Below, piece after piece: positions 35,602-44,564 of a stretch of DNA of 64,000 nt; the first letter of the stretch is position 1, and the number at the start of each line of letters is the position of its first letter. The notes beneath the pieces were generated by a model. It was not told the origin of the DNA. It saw only the letters and a list, made by a program, of their open reading frames with translations, and ran no database searches. The stretch is from Mus musculus (taxonomy: Eukaryota; Chordata; Mammalia; Rodentia; Muridae). The stretch is taken from the NCBI RefSeq assembly GCF_000001635.26, contig NC_000071.6, forward strand, positions 6,527,001 through 6,591,000. Direction: 5' to 3'. The position numbers and the translations under genes are program-made.

Positions 35602-37440
35602 ATGAATTCAGAACTTTTCAGCTGGGGAACGAGAGTACCAGTGAGTATAGCTTTACGAGGTAAGTCTGATCTTGAACTTTCTAAGGAAATTCAAGACAGT
35701 CTATCAGAAGTAAAGTGGAAAATGTTTGGCCTTGAATTTTTTCTAGTGTTAAAAGCCCTTTTGTTCCTTTTCACATGTTATCAAGTGGTTAAGGCAGGGC
35801 GGATTCTAGAGGAAATTCAGGACAAGCTATCAGAAGTAAAGCGGGGAGAGAGAGTAGGAGCAAAGAGAAAATATGGTACACAAAATAAGTATACAGGCCT
35901 TTCCAAGGGTCTTGAACCCGAGGAAAAGTTAAGGTCAGGTAGGAATACCTGGAGAGAGATTAGAAGGAAAAGAGGGAAAAGGGAAAAGAAGAAAGATCAA
36001 TTAGCGGAGGTTTCTAGGAGAAGGAGCCTATACCCATCACTAGATGAGTTTAAGGAGCTAGTTCTTAGTAGCTCTGAATCAGATAAAAAATTTAGCTTCT
36101 CTGAAGAAACAGACTTGGAGGAGGAAACAGCTCGTTATGAGAGAGAAAAGTGCCAGCCAGATAAAATGCGAGCTAATCGGTCAAGGAAAAAGCCAAAAGC
36201 GGCTGGCAAAGGCCAGCTTGCTGCTTGGCCTCTTGGCAGTCGGCTTCAAGGTCATAGTGCACCTCCACCCTATGCTGAGCCCCCGCCCTGCGTAGTGCAT
36301 CAGCCCTGCGCAGAGAGGCAATGGACAGAGAGGCAATGCGCAGACTCGTTCATTCCAAAGGAGGAACAAAGGAAAATACAACAGGCATTTCCGGTCTTTG
36401 AAGGAGCCGAGGGTGGGCGTGTCCACGCTCCGGTAGCGTATATACAGATTAAAGAGCTTGCCGAGTCGGTCCGTAACTATGGAGTCAGTGCTAATTTCAC
36501 TATAGCACAAGTGGAAAGGCTTGCGAATCACGCTATGACTCCTGGTGATTGGCAGACGGTAGTAAAAGCTGTAGCCCCCAGTATGGGAATGTATCTTGAG
36601 TGGAAAGCCTTGTGGCAGGACTCCTGCCAGACGCAGGCAAGGGCCAATGCCACCATGGAAGGGGATCAGAGAACGTGGACTTTTGAATTACTTACAGGTC
36701 AGGGACAACACGCTGCTAACCAGACAAATTATCATTGGGGAGCATATGCTCAGATCTCAGCTGCTGCTGTTAAGGCATGGAAAGCATTACCTAAGAAGGG
36801 AGAGGCAAGTGGGCAGTTGACTAAGATTACTCAAGGTGCACAGGAATCCTTCTCAGATTTTGTGGCCAGAATGACAGAGGCAGCAGAGCGTATTTTTGGA
36901 GAGTCAGAGCAAGCTGCGCCTCTGATAAAACAGCTAATCTATGAGCAAGCCACAAAGGAGTGCCGAGCGGCCATAGCCCCAAGAAAGAACAAAGGCTTAC
37001 AAGACTGGCTCAGGGTCTGTCGAGAGCTTGGGGGACCTCTCAGCAATGCAGGCTTAGCGGCTGCCATCCTTCAATCCCAAAAATGCTCCATGGGCAGAAA
37101 TGATCGGAGGACATGTTTTAACTGCAGGAAGCCTGGGCATCTTAAGAAAGATTGCAGAGCTCCAGGTAAACAGGGAGGGACTCTCACTCTTTGCTCTAAG
37201 TGTGGCAAGGGTTATCATAGAGCTGACCAGTGTCGCTCTGTGAGGGATATAAAGGGCAGAATTCTTCCCCCACCTGATAGTCAATCAGCTTATGTGCCAA
37301 AAAACGGGTCATCGGGCCCTCGGTCCCAGGGCCCTCAAAGATATGGGAACCGGTTTGTCAGGACCCAGGAAGCAGTCAGAGAGGCGACCCAGGAAGACCC
37401 ACAAGGGTGGACCTGCGTGCCGCCTCCGACTTCCTATTAA
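35602..37440 (+). CDS. gag: IAP Gag polyprotein, intact frame
   Basis: Gag builds the intracisternal particle at the endoplasmic reticulum. This 612-codon frame is uninterrupted. Near the N-terminus a hydrophobic segment (about residues 44-63, FFLVLKALLFLFTCYQVV) is the ER-targeting region. A basic, Lys/Arg-rich stretch (about 80-140) follows, then capsid sequence including an FPVFEGAEGGRVHAP segment (about 260-275) and the region around QESFSDFVARMTEAAERIFGE (about residues 414-434). Two zinc knuckles close the nucleocapsid: CX2CX4HX4C at residues 505-518 and 531-544. Residues 16-40 look like an extra segment before the hydrophobic region, as it carries a near copy of EIQDKLSEVK seen again at 71-80. 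The start ATG at 35602 is the family start (MNSELFSWG). Product function is inferred. Confidence 0.93.
   Translation: MNSELFSWGTRVPVSIALRGKSDLELSKEIQDSLSEVKWKMFGLEFFLVLKALLFLFTCYQVVKAGRILEEIQDKLSEVKRGERVGAKRKYGTQNKYTGLSKGLEPEEKLRSGRNTWREIRRKRGKREKKKDQLAEVSRRRSLYPSLDEFKELVLSSSESDKKFSFSEETDLEEETARYEREKCQPDKMRANRSRKKPKAAGKGQLAAWPLGSRLQGHSAPPPYAEPPPCVVHQPCAERQWTERQCADSFIPKEEQRKIQQAFPVFEGAEGGRVHAPVAYIQIKELAESVRNYGVSANFTIAQVERLANHAMTPGDWQTVVKAVAPSMGMYLEWKALWQDSCQTQARANATMEGDQRTWTFELLTGQGQHAANQTNYHWGAYAQISAAAVKAWKALPKKGEASGQLTKITQGAQESFSDFVARMTEAAERIFGESEQAAPLIKQLIYEQATKECRAAIAPRKNKGLQDWLRVCRELGGPLSNAGLAAAILQSQKCSMGRNDRRTCFNCRKPGHLKKDCRAPGKQGGTLTLCSKCGKGYHRADQCRSVRDIKGRILPPPDSQSAYVPKNGSSGPRSQGPQRYGNRFVRTQEAVREATQEDPQGWTCVPPPTSY
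37299..37305 (+). promoter_or_regulatory. gag-pro -1 frameshift heptamer (A AAA AAC)
   Basis: AAAAAAC sits in the gag frame as CCA AAA AAC, the ideal X XXY YYZ slippery form. It lies just upstream of a GC-rich GGGCCC...GGGCCC inverted repeat (about 37314-37337) that could form the stimulatory hairpin or pseudoknot. After a -1 slip the protease frame is open to 37943. Confidence 0.85.
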
Positions 37441-38199
37441 TGCCTCAAATGAGTATTCAGCCGGTGCCAGTGGAGCCTATACCATCCTTGCCCCCGGGAA
37501 CCATGGGCCTTATTCTCGGCCGGGGTTCACTCACCTTGCAGGGCTTAGTAGTCCACCCTGGAGTTATGGATTGTCAACATTCCCCTGAAATACAGGTCCT
37601 GTGCTCAAGCCCCAAAGGCGTTTTTTCTATTAGTAAAGGAGATAGGATAGCTCAGCTGCTGCTCCTCCCTGATAATACCAGGGAGAAATCTGCAGGACCT
37701 GAGATAAAGAAAATGGGCTCCTCAGGAAATGATTCTGCCTATTTGGTTGTATCTTTAAATGATAGACCTAAGCTCCGCCTTAAGATTAATGGAAAAGAGT
37801 TTGAAGGCATCCTTGATACCGGAGCAGACACATTGGTGGCCCAAAGCATGGCCCACCACAGAGTCATCTCATTCATTACAGGGCCTAGGATATCAATCAT
37901 GTCCCACTATAAGCTCCATTGCCTTGACGTGGGAATCCTCTGAAGGGCAGCAAGGGAAATTCATACCTTATGTGCTCCCACTCCCCGTTAACCTCTGGGG
38001 AAGGGATATTATGCAGCATTTGGGCCTTATTTTGTCTAATGAGAATGCCCCATTGAGAGGGTATTCAACTAAAGCAAAAAATATCATGGCAAAGATGGGT
38101 TATAAAGAAGGAAAAGGGTTAGGACATCAAGAACAGGGAAGGATAGAGCCTATCTTACCTAATGGAAACCAAGACAGACAGGGTCTGGGTTTTCCATAG
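37305..38199 (+). pseudogene. pro: IAP dUTPase-protease region, frameshifted
   Basis: In the -1 frame relative to gag, a dUTPase-like part is visible (LILGRGSLTLQGLVVHPGVMD, then SKGDRIAQLLLLP, about 37505-37675). The aspartic protease active site DTGAD follows at 37815-37829. The frame stops at 37943. The natural continuation lies one frame over (from about 37840-37900), so an indel falls just after the active site. In that second frame a G-patch-like segment (GYKEGKGLGHQEQG, 38098-38139), typical of betaretroviral and IAP proteases, ends at a stop at 38199. The protease domain is split between frames and is unlikely to be functional. Confidence 0.85.
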
Positions 38200-38462
38200 C
38201 GGCCATTGGGGCAGCACGACCCATACCATGGAAAACAGGGGACCCAGTGTGGGTTCCTCAATGGCACCTATCCTCTGAAAAACTAGAAGCTGTGATTCAA
38301 CTGGTAGAGGAACAATTAAAATTGGGCCATATTGAACCCTCTACCTCACCTTGGAATACTCCAATTTTTGTAATTAAGAAAAAGTCAGGAAAGTGGAGAC
38401 TGCTCCATGACCTCAGAGCCATTAATGAGCAAATGAACTTATTTGGCCCAGTACAGAGAGGT
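38200..38462 (+). pseudogene. pol: IAP reverse transcriptase N-terminus, truncated by deletion
   Basis: A third frame, offset by another apparent one-base change near 38195, encodes the start of reverse transcriptase. Visible motifs are WVPQWHLSSEKL, LKLGHIEPSTSPWNTPIFVIKKKSGKWR and LLHDLRAINEQM (38247-38450). The sequence breaks off at about 38462 after FGPVQRG, before the catalytic YXDD region. RNase H and integrase are absent. No polymerase activity can come from this copy. Confidence 0.85.
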
Positions 38463-38954
38463 CTCATGCTGGTTAATCAACTCATAGATCTTGTCCAGAT
38501 ACAACTAGATGTATTATGACAAATAACTCAGCAGGGTTGTGAACAAAAGTTTCCGGGATTGTGTGTTATTTCCATTCAGTATGTTAAATTTACTAGGGCG
38601 GCTAATTTGTCAAAAAGTCTTTTTCAGTATATGTTACAGAATTGGATGGCTGAATTTGAACAGACCCTTCGGGAATTGAGACTTGCCATCATTCAGGTCA
38701 ACTCCAAGCGCTTGGACCTGTCCCTGATCAAAGGATTACCCAATTGGATCTCCTCAGCATTTTCCTTCTTTAAAGAATGGATGGGGGTGGGATTATGTGG
38801 AGATACACTTTGCTGTGGATTAGTGTTGCTTCTTTGGTTGGTCTGTAAGCTTAAGGCCCAAACTAGGAGAGACAAGGTGGTTATTGCCCAGGCGCTTGCA
38901 GCTCTAGAACATGGTGCTCCCCCTGATATATGGTTATCTATGCTTAGGCAATAG
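38463..38954 (+). pseudogene. env: IAP env transmembrane-subunit remnant
   Basis: Directly after the RT fragment the text changes to a retroviral transmembrane-subunit C-terminal part. An alpha-helical segment (38463-38518) ends in a TGA stop. An open stretch to 38954 then contains NWISSAFSFFKEW and a membrane span (about 38787-38850, CCGLVLLLWLVCKL) with a basic cytoplasmic tail. The surface subunit, fusion peptide and signal peptide are missing, so no functional envelope is present. Many IAP copies keep similar env relics before the 3' LTR. Confidence 0.75.
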
Positions 38955-39291
38955 GTCGCTGGCCACTCAGCTCTTATATTCCCATGAGGCTAGTCTCATT
39001 GCACGGGATAGAGTGAGTGTGCTTCAGCAGCCCAAGAGAGTTGCATGGCTAAGCACTGCAGTAGAAAGGCTCTGCGGCACATATGAGCCTATTCTAGGGA
39101 GACATGTCATCTTTCAAGAAGGTTGAGTGTTCAAGTGTCCTTCCCCCAGGAAAAACAACACGGGACCAGACCAGGACCCCTCTGGGTGATGAGCCTGGGA
39201 GGAGGTTATGTGTACGGCTCCTTTACCTGCACACTGGGGATTTGACCTCTATCTCCACTCTCATTAATATGGGTGGCCTATTGCTCTTATT
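38955..39291 (+). other. IAP 3' non-coding segment before the polypurine tract
   Basis: Non-coding sequence between the env relic and the 3' LTR. Short frames here are not recognisable. Confidence 0.7.
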
Positions 39292-39306
39292 AAAAGAAAA
39301 GGGGGA
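39292..39306 (+). promoter_or_regulatory. polypurine tract
   Basis: AAAAGAAAAGGGGGA two bases upstream of the 3' LTR, the plus-strand primer site of reverse transcription. Confidence 0.88.
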
Positions 39307-39308
39307 TC

Positions 39309-39642
39309 TGTGAGGAGCCGCCCTCACATTTGCCATTATAAGATGGCACTGACAGCTGTGTTCTAAGTGGTAAACATAGTCTGCACACATGCAGGGGCAG
39401 TTTTCCCACCATGTGTTCTGCCTTTCCCGTGATGACAACTGGGCCGATGGGCTGCAGCCAATCAGGGAGTAATACGTCCTAGGTGGAGGATAATTCTCCT
39501 TAAAAAGGGATGGGGTTTCGCCATTTGTTTGCTTGCTCTCTTGCACTCTGGCTCCTGAAGATGTAAGCAATAAAGCTTTGCCGCAGAAGATTCTGGTTTG
39601 TTGCGTCTTTCCTGGCCGGTCGTGAGAACGCGTCTAATAACA
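39309..39642 (+). repeat. IAP 3' LTR
   Basis: 334 bp, identical by eye to the 5' LTR, with AATAAA at 39569-39574. It could end transcripts started in the L1 or start outward transcription into the flank. Confidence 0.95.
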
Positions 39643-40296
39643 AGATACAATTTGCTAAACACGTGAAACTCATGAAGAATGAAGACTGAAGTGTGGACAC
39701 TATGCCCCTCCTTAGAATTGGGAACAAAACACCCATGGAAGGAGTTACAAAGACAAAGTTTGGAACTGAGATGAAAGGATGGACCATGTAGAGACTTCCA
39801 TATCCAGGGATCCACCCCATAATCAGCATCCAAACGCTGACACCATTGCATATACTAGCAAGATTTTATCAAAAGGACCCAGATGTAGCTGTCTCTTGTG
39901 AGACTATGCCAGGGCCTAGCAAACACAGAAGTGGATGCTCACAGTCAGCTAATGGATGGATCACAGGGCTCCCAATGGAGGAGCTAGAGAAAGTACCCAA
40001 GGAGCTAAAGGGATCTGCAACCCTATAGGTGGAACAACATTATGAACTAACCAGTATCCCGGAGCTCTTGACTCTAGCTGCATATGTATCAAAAGATGGC
40101 CTAGTCGGCCATCACTGAAAAGAGAGGCCCATTGGACGCACAAACTTTATATGCCCCAGTACAGGGGAATGCCAGGGCCAAAAAGTGTGAGTTGGTGGGT
40201 AGGGGAGTAGGGGGAATGGTATGGGGGACTTTTGGGATAGCATTGGAAATGTAAATGAGCTAAATACCTAATAAAAAATGGAAAAAAAAGTAAGTC

Positions 40297-40989
40297 AAGG
40301 ACATTTGGATTGTGCTAAATAGATTACAGAATAAGTGGCAGCATTCAGCAATTAAGAGGAAGTTTCAGCAAAAAGTTTAAAAGTTAGAAAAAAAATCAAA
40401 TGGAAATACTAAAACCTAAAGCAAAGTCTATTAAATTGAGAAATCATTCAATGACATTTTAAGAATTGATAAGATGCTGAATCAGGTTGGATTTAGAGCA
40501 GTAAATGAGTTCTATGAAATTGAAGAAGAAAATATGTAAACCAAAGCTTGAGTATGTCAGAGCTATGGTGCTAGACTTTTTCCTTTTCTTCCTATTACAC
40601 ATCCACACACAAACACACAGACACACAGACACACACACACACACACACACACAGAGGTGTGTGTATCTAATATAATATATATCTAACATAATATAACACA
40701 TATGTTATATATGACATATATGCTGTATATGCTATATATTATATATAACAAAAACAATATAATATGCATATAATAGATAATATTATGTGTATAATATAAT
40801 CCAATATTGGATATATGTATATCTCCAATATATGTACTTTCAGTTCTCTAATACAATATATAGCCCATTCACAGCTTCTCCTCCCTCTCCTCCTCTCAGT
40901 TCTTTCCCTACCTCTTTTCTTCTCCAGATCCCTCCTGTAAAAGTAATTTTTATTCTACTGTTGTAAATGTCATTTCCAAGGCTATCCTG
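40297..40989. other. AT-rich spacer with microsatellites
   Basis: No gene was recognised. (CA)n lies at 40610-40654, followed by TATAACATATATGACATATATG-type TA-rich DNA to about 40860. Confidence 0.5.
40610..40654. repeat. (CA)n microsatellite
   Basis: ACACAGACACACAGACAC leads into about 13 CA units. Confidence 0.9.
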
Positions 40990-41620
40990 CCTTTACTGCC
41001 TCTGTCTGTGAACCTAGGTCTAGTCCTGGAAGTTTCTAGCCTCTGTACAATCTAATCTAGGCCTGGAATATTTCCAGCCTCCGAAATTTGCTGTTCAAGC
41101 AGACGATGCTTTGTAGATCTTGCTGATCTCTGCTGGCTTATTCAACTCAGCTGTTCTGGCCCAAGTGTTCTCTCCACACTAACTGATTCAATTCGGCTTC
41201 TCTTGGCTTCTCCTGAATTGCTCTGCTTGGCCTCAAACTACTTCTGGTAATCTTCAAATTTTCCAGCTCCTTCTCACTATGACTCATTCTGTCTTTACCT
41301 GCACCCTGTCTCTATAAAACTATACTGGTAATACTGCCTCTTTCTGTCTCTCTGTCTGTATTGATCTTCTAAACAGCATCCCTTCTTTCTCTCTACTTGT
41401 GAAAGTTGGGCATATTCTATTCTGTCAATGTTTTGCTCTGACTTGTCACTTTGTCTGCCACTAAATTAGGAATCATTTCCAAACATGGCTACTTCCTTCT
41501 ACAAACTAAGTTTACCTTCATTGTTTAGGATTAAAGGTGTGTATTAAGGCTTCTCTGTATTCCAGCCTGAGTGATTAAAGGTATTTTCCAAGGGTGAGCC
41601 ACACCACACCTAGAAACATG
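40990..41620 (+). repeat. unassigned interspersed repeat, copy 2
   Basis: Colinear with 15570-16130: a TTTCTAGCCTCTGTACAATCTAA start, GCTTCTCTTGGCTTCTCCTG, TGTCTCTATAAAACTATACTGG, GTCACTTTGTCTGCC, ATGGCTACTTCCTTCTAC and GATTAAAGGTGTGTATTAAGG. It includes a sequence-internal duplication of the CTAGCCTC/CTAATCTAGGCCTGGAA block near 41030-41080. Family not named. Confidence 0.7.
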
Positions 41621-41915
41621 GTTTTCCAGTAAGCAACCCAATTCAGGTTTCACAGTATGATCAAATATCCTGAACCTCACCGCCATCTCCCCCAGAAATT
41701 TGCAGGCCTCCCAAGGGCATCAAGCAAAAGTAGCCTAATGAAACCCAGCACAAGCTTTCACATCAAGGCTAAGTGAAGCAGCCCAATCAGAGGAAAGGGG
41801 TTTCCAAAATGGGCACAAGAGTCAGAGGCACCTCCACTGCCAGTGTCAAAAGTCCCCTCAAAGGTCAATCCAGCCAGCATCCATATGGATATGGATATAG
41901 ACGTAGATGTGGATA
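41621..41915. other. possible degraded repeat, unassigned
   Basis: Moderate-GC sequence unlike its flanks (around 41690-41870). I cannot assign it, and no coding frame is convincing. Confidence 0.35.
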
Positions 41916-41916
41916 T

Positions 41917-41918
41917 GG

Positions 41919-42007
<89 letters not shown>
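41917..42007. repeat. (TA)n(GA)n compound microsatellite
   Basis: About 60 bp of TA with GTA/ACA interruptions is followed by about 15 GA units. Frames through it on both strands are artefacts. Confidence 0.95.
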
Positions 42008-42009
<2 letters not shown>

Positions 42010-42024
42010 CTCTTTTGAAACTGA

Positions 42025-42170
42025 AAATTTATAATCCAATCCCTGATGACACACTCCAACAAGGTCACACCTCATAATCTTTTCAAACAGGTGTCCTCCC
42101 TGAGGACTAAGACTTCAAACATATGAGTTTATGGCAACTATTCCTATTCAAATCACCATATTATTGAAAA
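42025..42170 (+). repeat. unassigned rodent repeat end module
   Basis: A CAACAAGGTCACACCTCATAATC segment and a TTCCTATTCAAATCACCATATT end resemble 55960-56055, in the same orientation. Family not named. Confidence 0.5.
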
Positions 42171-43808
42171 TGTATTGTAAGTACTCATATGTATTATGTA
42201 TCAATGAAACCTCAAATCTCCAAACAAAGCTAACTGCCTAAAGTAGAAATAATAAGGGCATTGTAAAGTAATTTTACATATTTCAATGTTTGAAATGCAA
42301 AAAAATGAGTGTGACAAGAAAAAACAATTAGAAAATTAATAAGCTCAATTATAATCAAAACACTAATAATAAAATTTGTGTAGTTTTATGCTGTATAGAA
42401 AGAAACCTAGAGTTTGGCAGGATAAATTTTAAAAAACAAAAAAATAACATATTACTTAAAAATAGTTTTTTAGTATATAAATCTCAGTATGTTAATGTTA
42501 ATAATGATTGAAAAGAATTTACAGTGGAAGCAGTAAGCTGCAGAGTCAGCAGTTATACCAGTGTCAGTTAGGTAAAGTTGTAAGCAGAAAATATCATCAT
42601 AATAAAAAAGAAAAATGAACAATGCTGAATAAGTTAACTTCTTAAAACGAGGTATTACCATTTTATGAACATCTGAAGTAAAATAAAAACTGATAAAACT
42701 GAGAGGAGAAGCAGACAAGTTCGTAACTACATGTGGAGTCTTTTCGTGTTCTCCCCTGAAGACACAGAAACATTAACAATGGATGAGATTTGGACCACAC
42801 CATCAATCAACTTGACCTAATTGGACACTCCTCCAAACAAGAACACAATGCAATCCTTTTCAAGAACGCATAAAATATTCATCATAAGACTACATTTTAG
42901 ACTTTAAACTTAAAAAGATTTAAGGAACTGGAAACCAAAACTAACTAAACTAGTATGGAAAATTCCTAAAATATTTGGAAATCGAAAATGGCCTTCTAAA
43001 TATCATCAAGTCAAGGAGGCAGTCATAAAGGATATTTGGAACTGAGTCAAAAATTTGAAAGGAGTGAGGTACAGCAATGCTGCCTGAGTAAATCTTTGTG
43101 AGTCACACTCTTACACTACCATAGCGAAAATTCTCAAAAGTATAACTAAGGCTTCATCTCTAAGCCATAGAAAAAGAAAGGAAAATTAAATCCTATGGCA
43201 GCAGGAGGAATGAAATATAAATTAAAGCCAATGTAAATGTAAGAGAAAAATATAGAAAGATTTGCAAGAGATGTGCTCCCAAAGGACTTCCATACTGAAA
43301 TACAAGAGAATCACATTCCACAAAACAAAAGCAAGGCACAACAATGTGAGTGAAGTTTAGAAGGAAACCACTAGCAAAGACATTAATTGTTAATAAGCCA
43401 AAAAAAAGGTACTAAGTAGTAATCCTTATTCTTGAAATGAACAGTAAAACCTGATGTCACTATACTTTAGGTAGGATGGCTGTATATACAGTTCAAAATG
43501 TCACCTTTGAGTTTCAGCAATGACAAACTGTAATTATAATGTTCATGTAATTAACCCTCATGTAATATAAATTAATTATAATTTCTTCAAGAGAAAATTT
43601 CTTTAAAAGAAATTAAGTCAGATTTCCACCTAAATTTTTATTTATAGGTATATAAGCTTTAATTATGATTGTCATAATTTTGAGTAAAAAAACTACTAAA
43701 CCTCCATACTTCTCAATTGCATTCTATGTCCTATATACAAGCAGAACTCTCATCTCTCGCCACAGACGCTTCTCTTTGATGAAGAATCAATTTCTTACAT
43801 AAAGAAGC
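42171..43808. other. AT-rich stretch without recognised features
   Basis: No gene or repeat was recognised over 1.6 kb. Confidence 0.45.
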
Positions 43809-43809
43809 A

Positions 43810-44091
43810 ACACCTATGCTCACTTGGTCTTCGACAAGGGAGCTAAAACCATCCAGTGGAAAAAAGACAGCATTTTCAACAAATGGTGCTGGCACAACTG
43901 GCGGTTATCATGTCGAAGAATGAGAATTGATCCATTCTTATCTCCCTGTACAAAGCTCAAGTCTAAGTGGACCAAAGAATTCCACAAAAAACCAGAGACA
44001 CTGAAATTTATAGGCGAGAAAGTGGGGAAAAGCCTCGAAGATATGGGCACAGGGAAAAATTCCTAAACAGAACAGCATCTGCTGTCACCTG

Positions 44092-44126
<35 letters not shown>

Positions 44127-44398
44127 GTTTTTCGAGACAGGGTTTCTCTGTGTAGCCCTGGCTATCCTGGAACTCACTTTGTAGACCAGGCTGGCCTCGA
44201 ACTCAGAAATCCGCCTGTCTCTGCCTCCCGAGTGCTGGGATTAAAGGCGTGCGCCACCACGCCCGGCTCCACCTGAATTTTTGATCCTAGCCATTCTGAC
44301 TGGTGTGAGGTGGAATCTCAGGGTTGTTTTGATTTGCATTTCCCTGATGATTAGGGATGTTGAACATTTTTTCAAGTGCTTCTCAACCATTTGGTATT
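43810..44398. mobile_element. L1Md ORF2 pieces arranged head to head
   Basis: 43810-44076 is sense ORF2 C-terminal sequence; it can be read in frame, with FDKGAKTIQWKKDSIFNKWCWHNW and KSLEDMGTG. At about 44077 the strand flips, and an antisense piece from slightly further downstream in ORF2 follows (44077-44098 and 44270-44398), interrupted by a B1. Neither piece has a poly(A) or a clear TSD, so this is a rearranged fragment of a fairly young L1. Confidence 0.8.
44099..44269 (-). mobile_element. B1 SINE with 13-bp TSD
   Basis: Complete B1 in antisense. A T run at 44099-44124 is the complement of the A tail, and the 5' end GCCGGGCGTGG lies at the right. The duplication CACCTGAATTTTT is exact at 44086-44098 and 44270-44282. 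The close match to the B1 text I know and the long pure tail suggest a young insertion. Confidence 0.95.
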
Positions 44399-44400
44399 TC

Positions 44401-44505
44401 ATTGCTACTTCATAACTATAATTTGTTCCTTTTAAGCATGTGTTTTCCAATGGTCTTAGGCAAGTCCATGAAAGGGTCTGTTGACCCACAGTTTGAAAAC
44501 CACTG
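44401..44505 (-). mobile_element. URR1-type hAT DNA transposon fragment
   Basis: ATTGCTACTTCATAACTATAATTT and the end AGTTTGAAAACCACTG fit the reverse complement of the rodent URR1 element, whose terminal repeat begins CAGTGGTTCTCAA. The middle is partly lost. Confidence 0.65.
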
Positions 44506-44564
44506 CCTTAGAATCTAACTTCTATGAGTAAATTTTATTCTGTGCAATTTTCATATATAAAAAT

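Larger units (their letters stand above)
35135..39642 (+). mobile_element. IAP-type endogenous retrovirus (ERVK), internally deleted
   Basis: A provirus of 4,508 bp bounded by two 334-bp LTRs and flanked by the 6-bp duplication AGATAC (35129-35134 and 39643-39648), as expected for IAP integration. Order: 5' LTR, Phe-type primer-binding site, gag, gag-pro overlap with slippery heptamer, dUTPase/protease, start of reverse transcriptase, deletion junction, env transmembrane remnant, polypurine tract, 3' LTR. Full-length IAPs are about 7 kb, so roughly 2.5 kb or more is missing. Only gag is open. The element lies in the same orientation as the host L1. I assign IAP from LTR and gag sequence; the LTR subtype (its TGTGAGGAGCCGCC start suggests something other than the commonest type) is not settled. 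Confidence 0.95.
29598..40284 (+). mobile_element. full-length L1Md (Tf/Gf-like), interrupted by an IAP
   Basis: A complete-looking young mouse LINE-1. It has two promoter monomers, ORF1, ORF2, a 3' UTR with its G-rich tract, AATAAA and an A tail. The TSD AAAAAGTAAGTC is exact at 29586-29597 and 40285-40296, although its A run overlaps the tail. Without the 4,508-bp IAP and its 6-bp duplication the element is about 6.17 kb, the usual full length. ORF1 is broken by two frameshifts and ORF2 by three, all small indels in otherwise well-kept sequence, so it cannot move by itself. Monomer type and ORF1 text suggest Tf/Gf; the subfamily was not tested. Confidence 0.95.
35102..40284 (+). other. L1 3' UTR, split by the IAP
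   Basis: 35102-35134 and 39643-40284 join into one normal L1Md 3' UTR when the IAP and one AGATAC copy are removed. It carries a G-rich tract at 40190-40230, AATAAA near 40271 and an A tail. Confidence 0.9.

Noticed and set aside
36596..36820. Alternative frame inside gag
   Set aside because: Fully overlapped by the intact gag frame and without any motif of its own.
35031..39851. Minus-strand frames of 67-129 codons covering both LTRs
   Set aside because: They appear in both LTRs only because the LTRs are identical, and show no coding signal.
41758..42075. Frames with IYIYIY repeats
   Set aside because: Translation of the TA/GA microsatellite.
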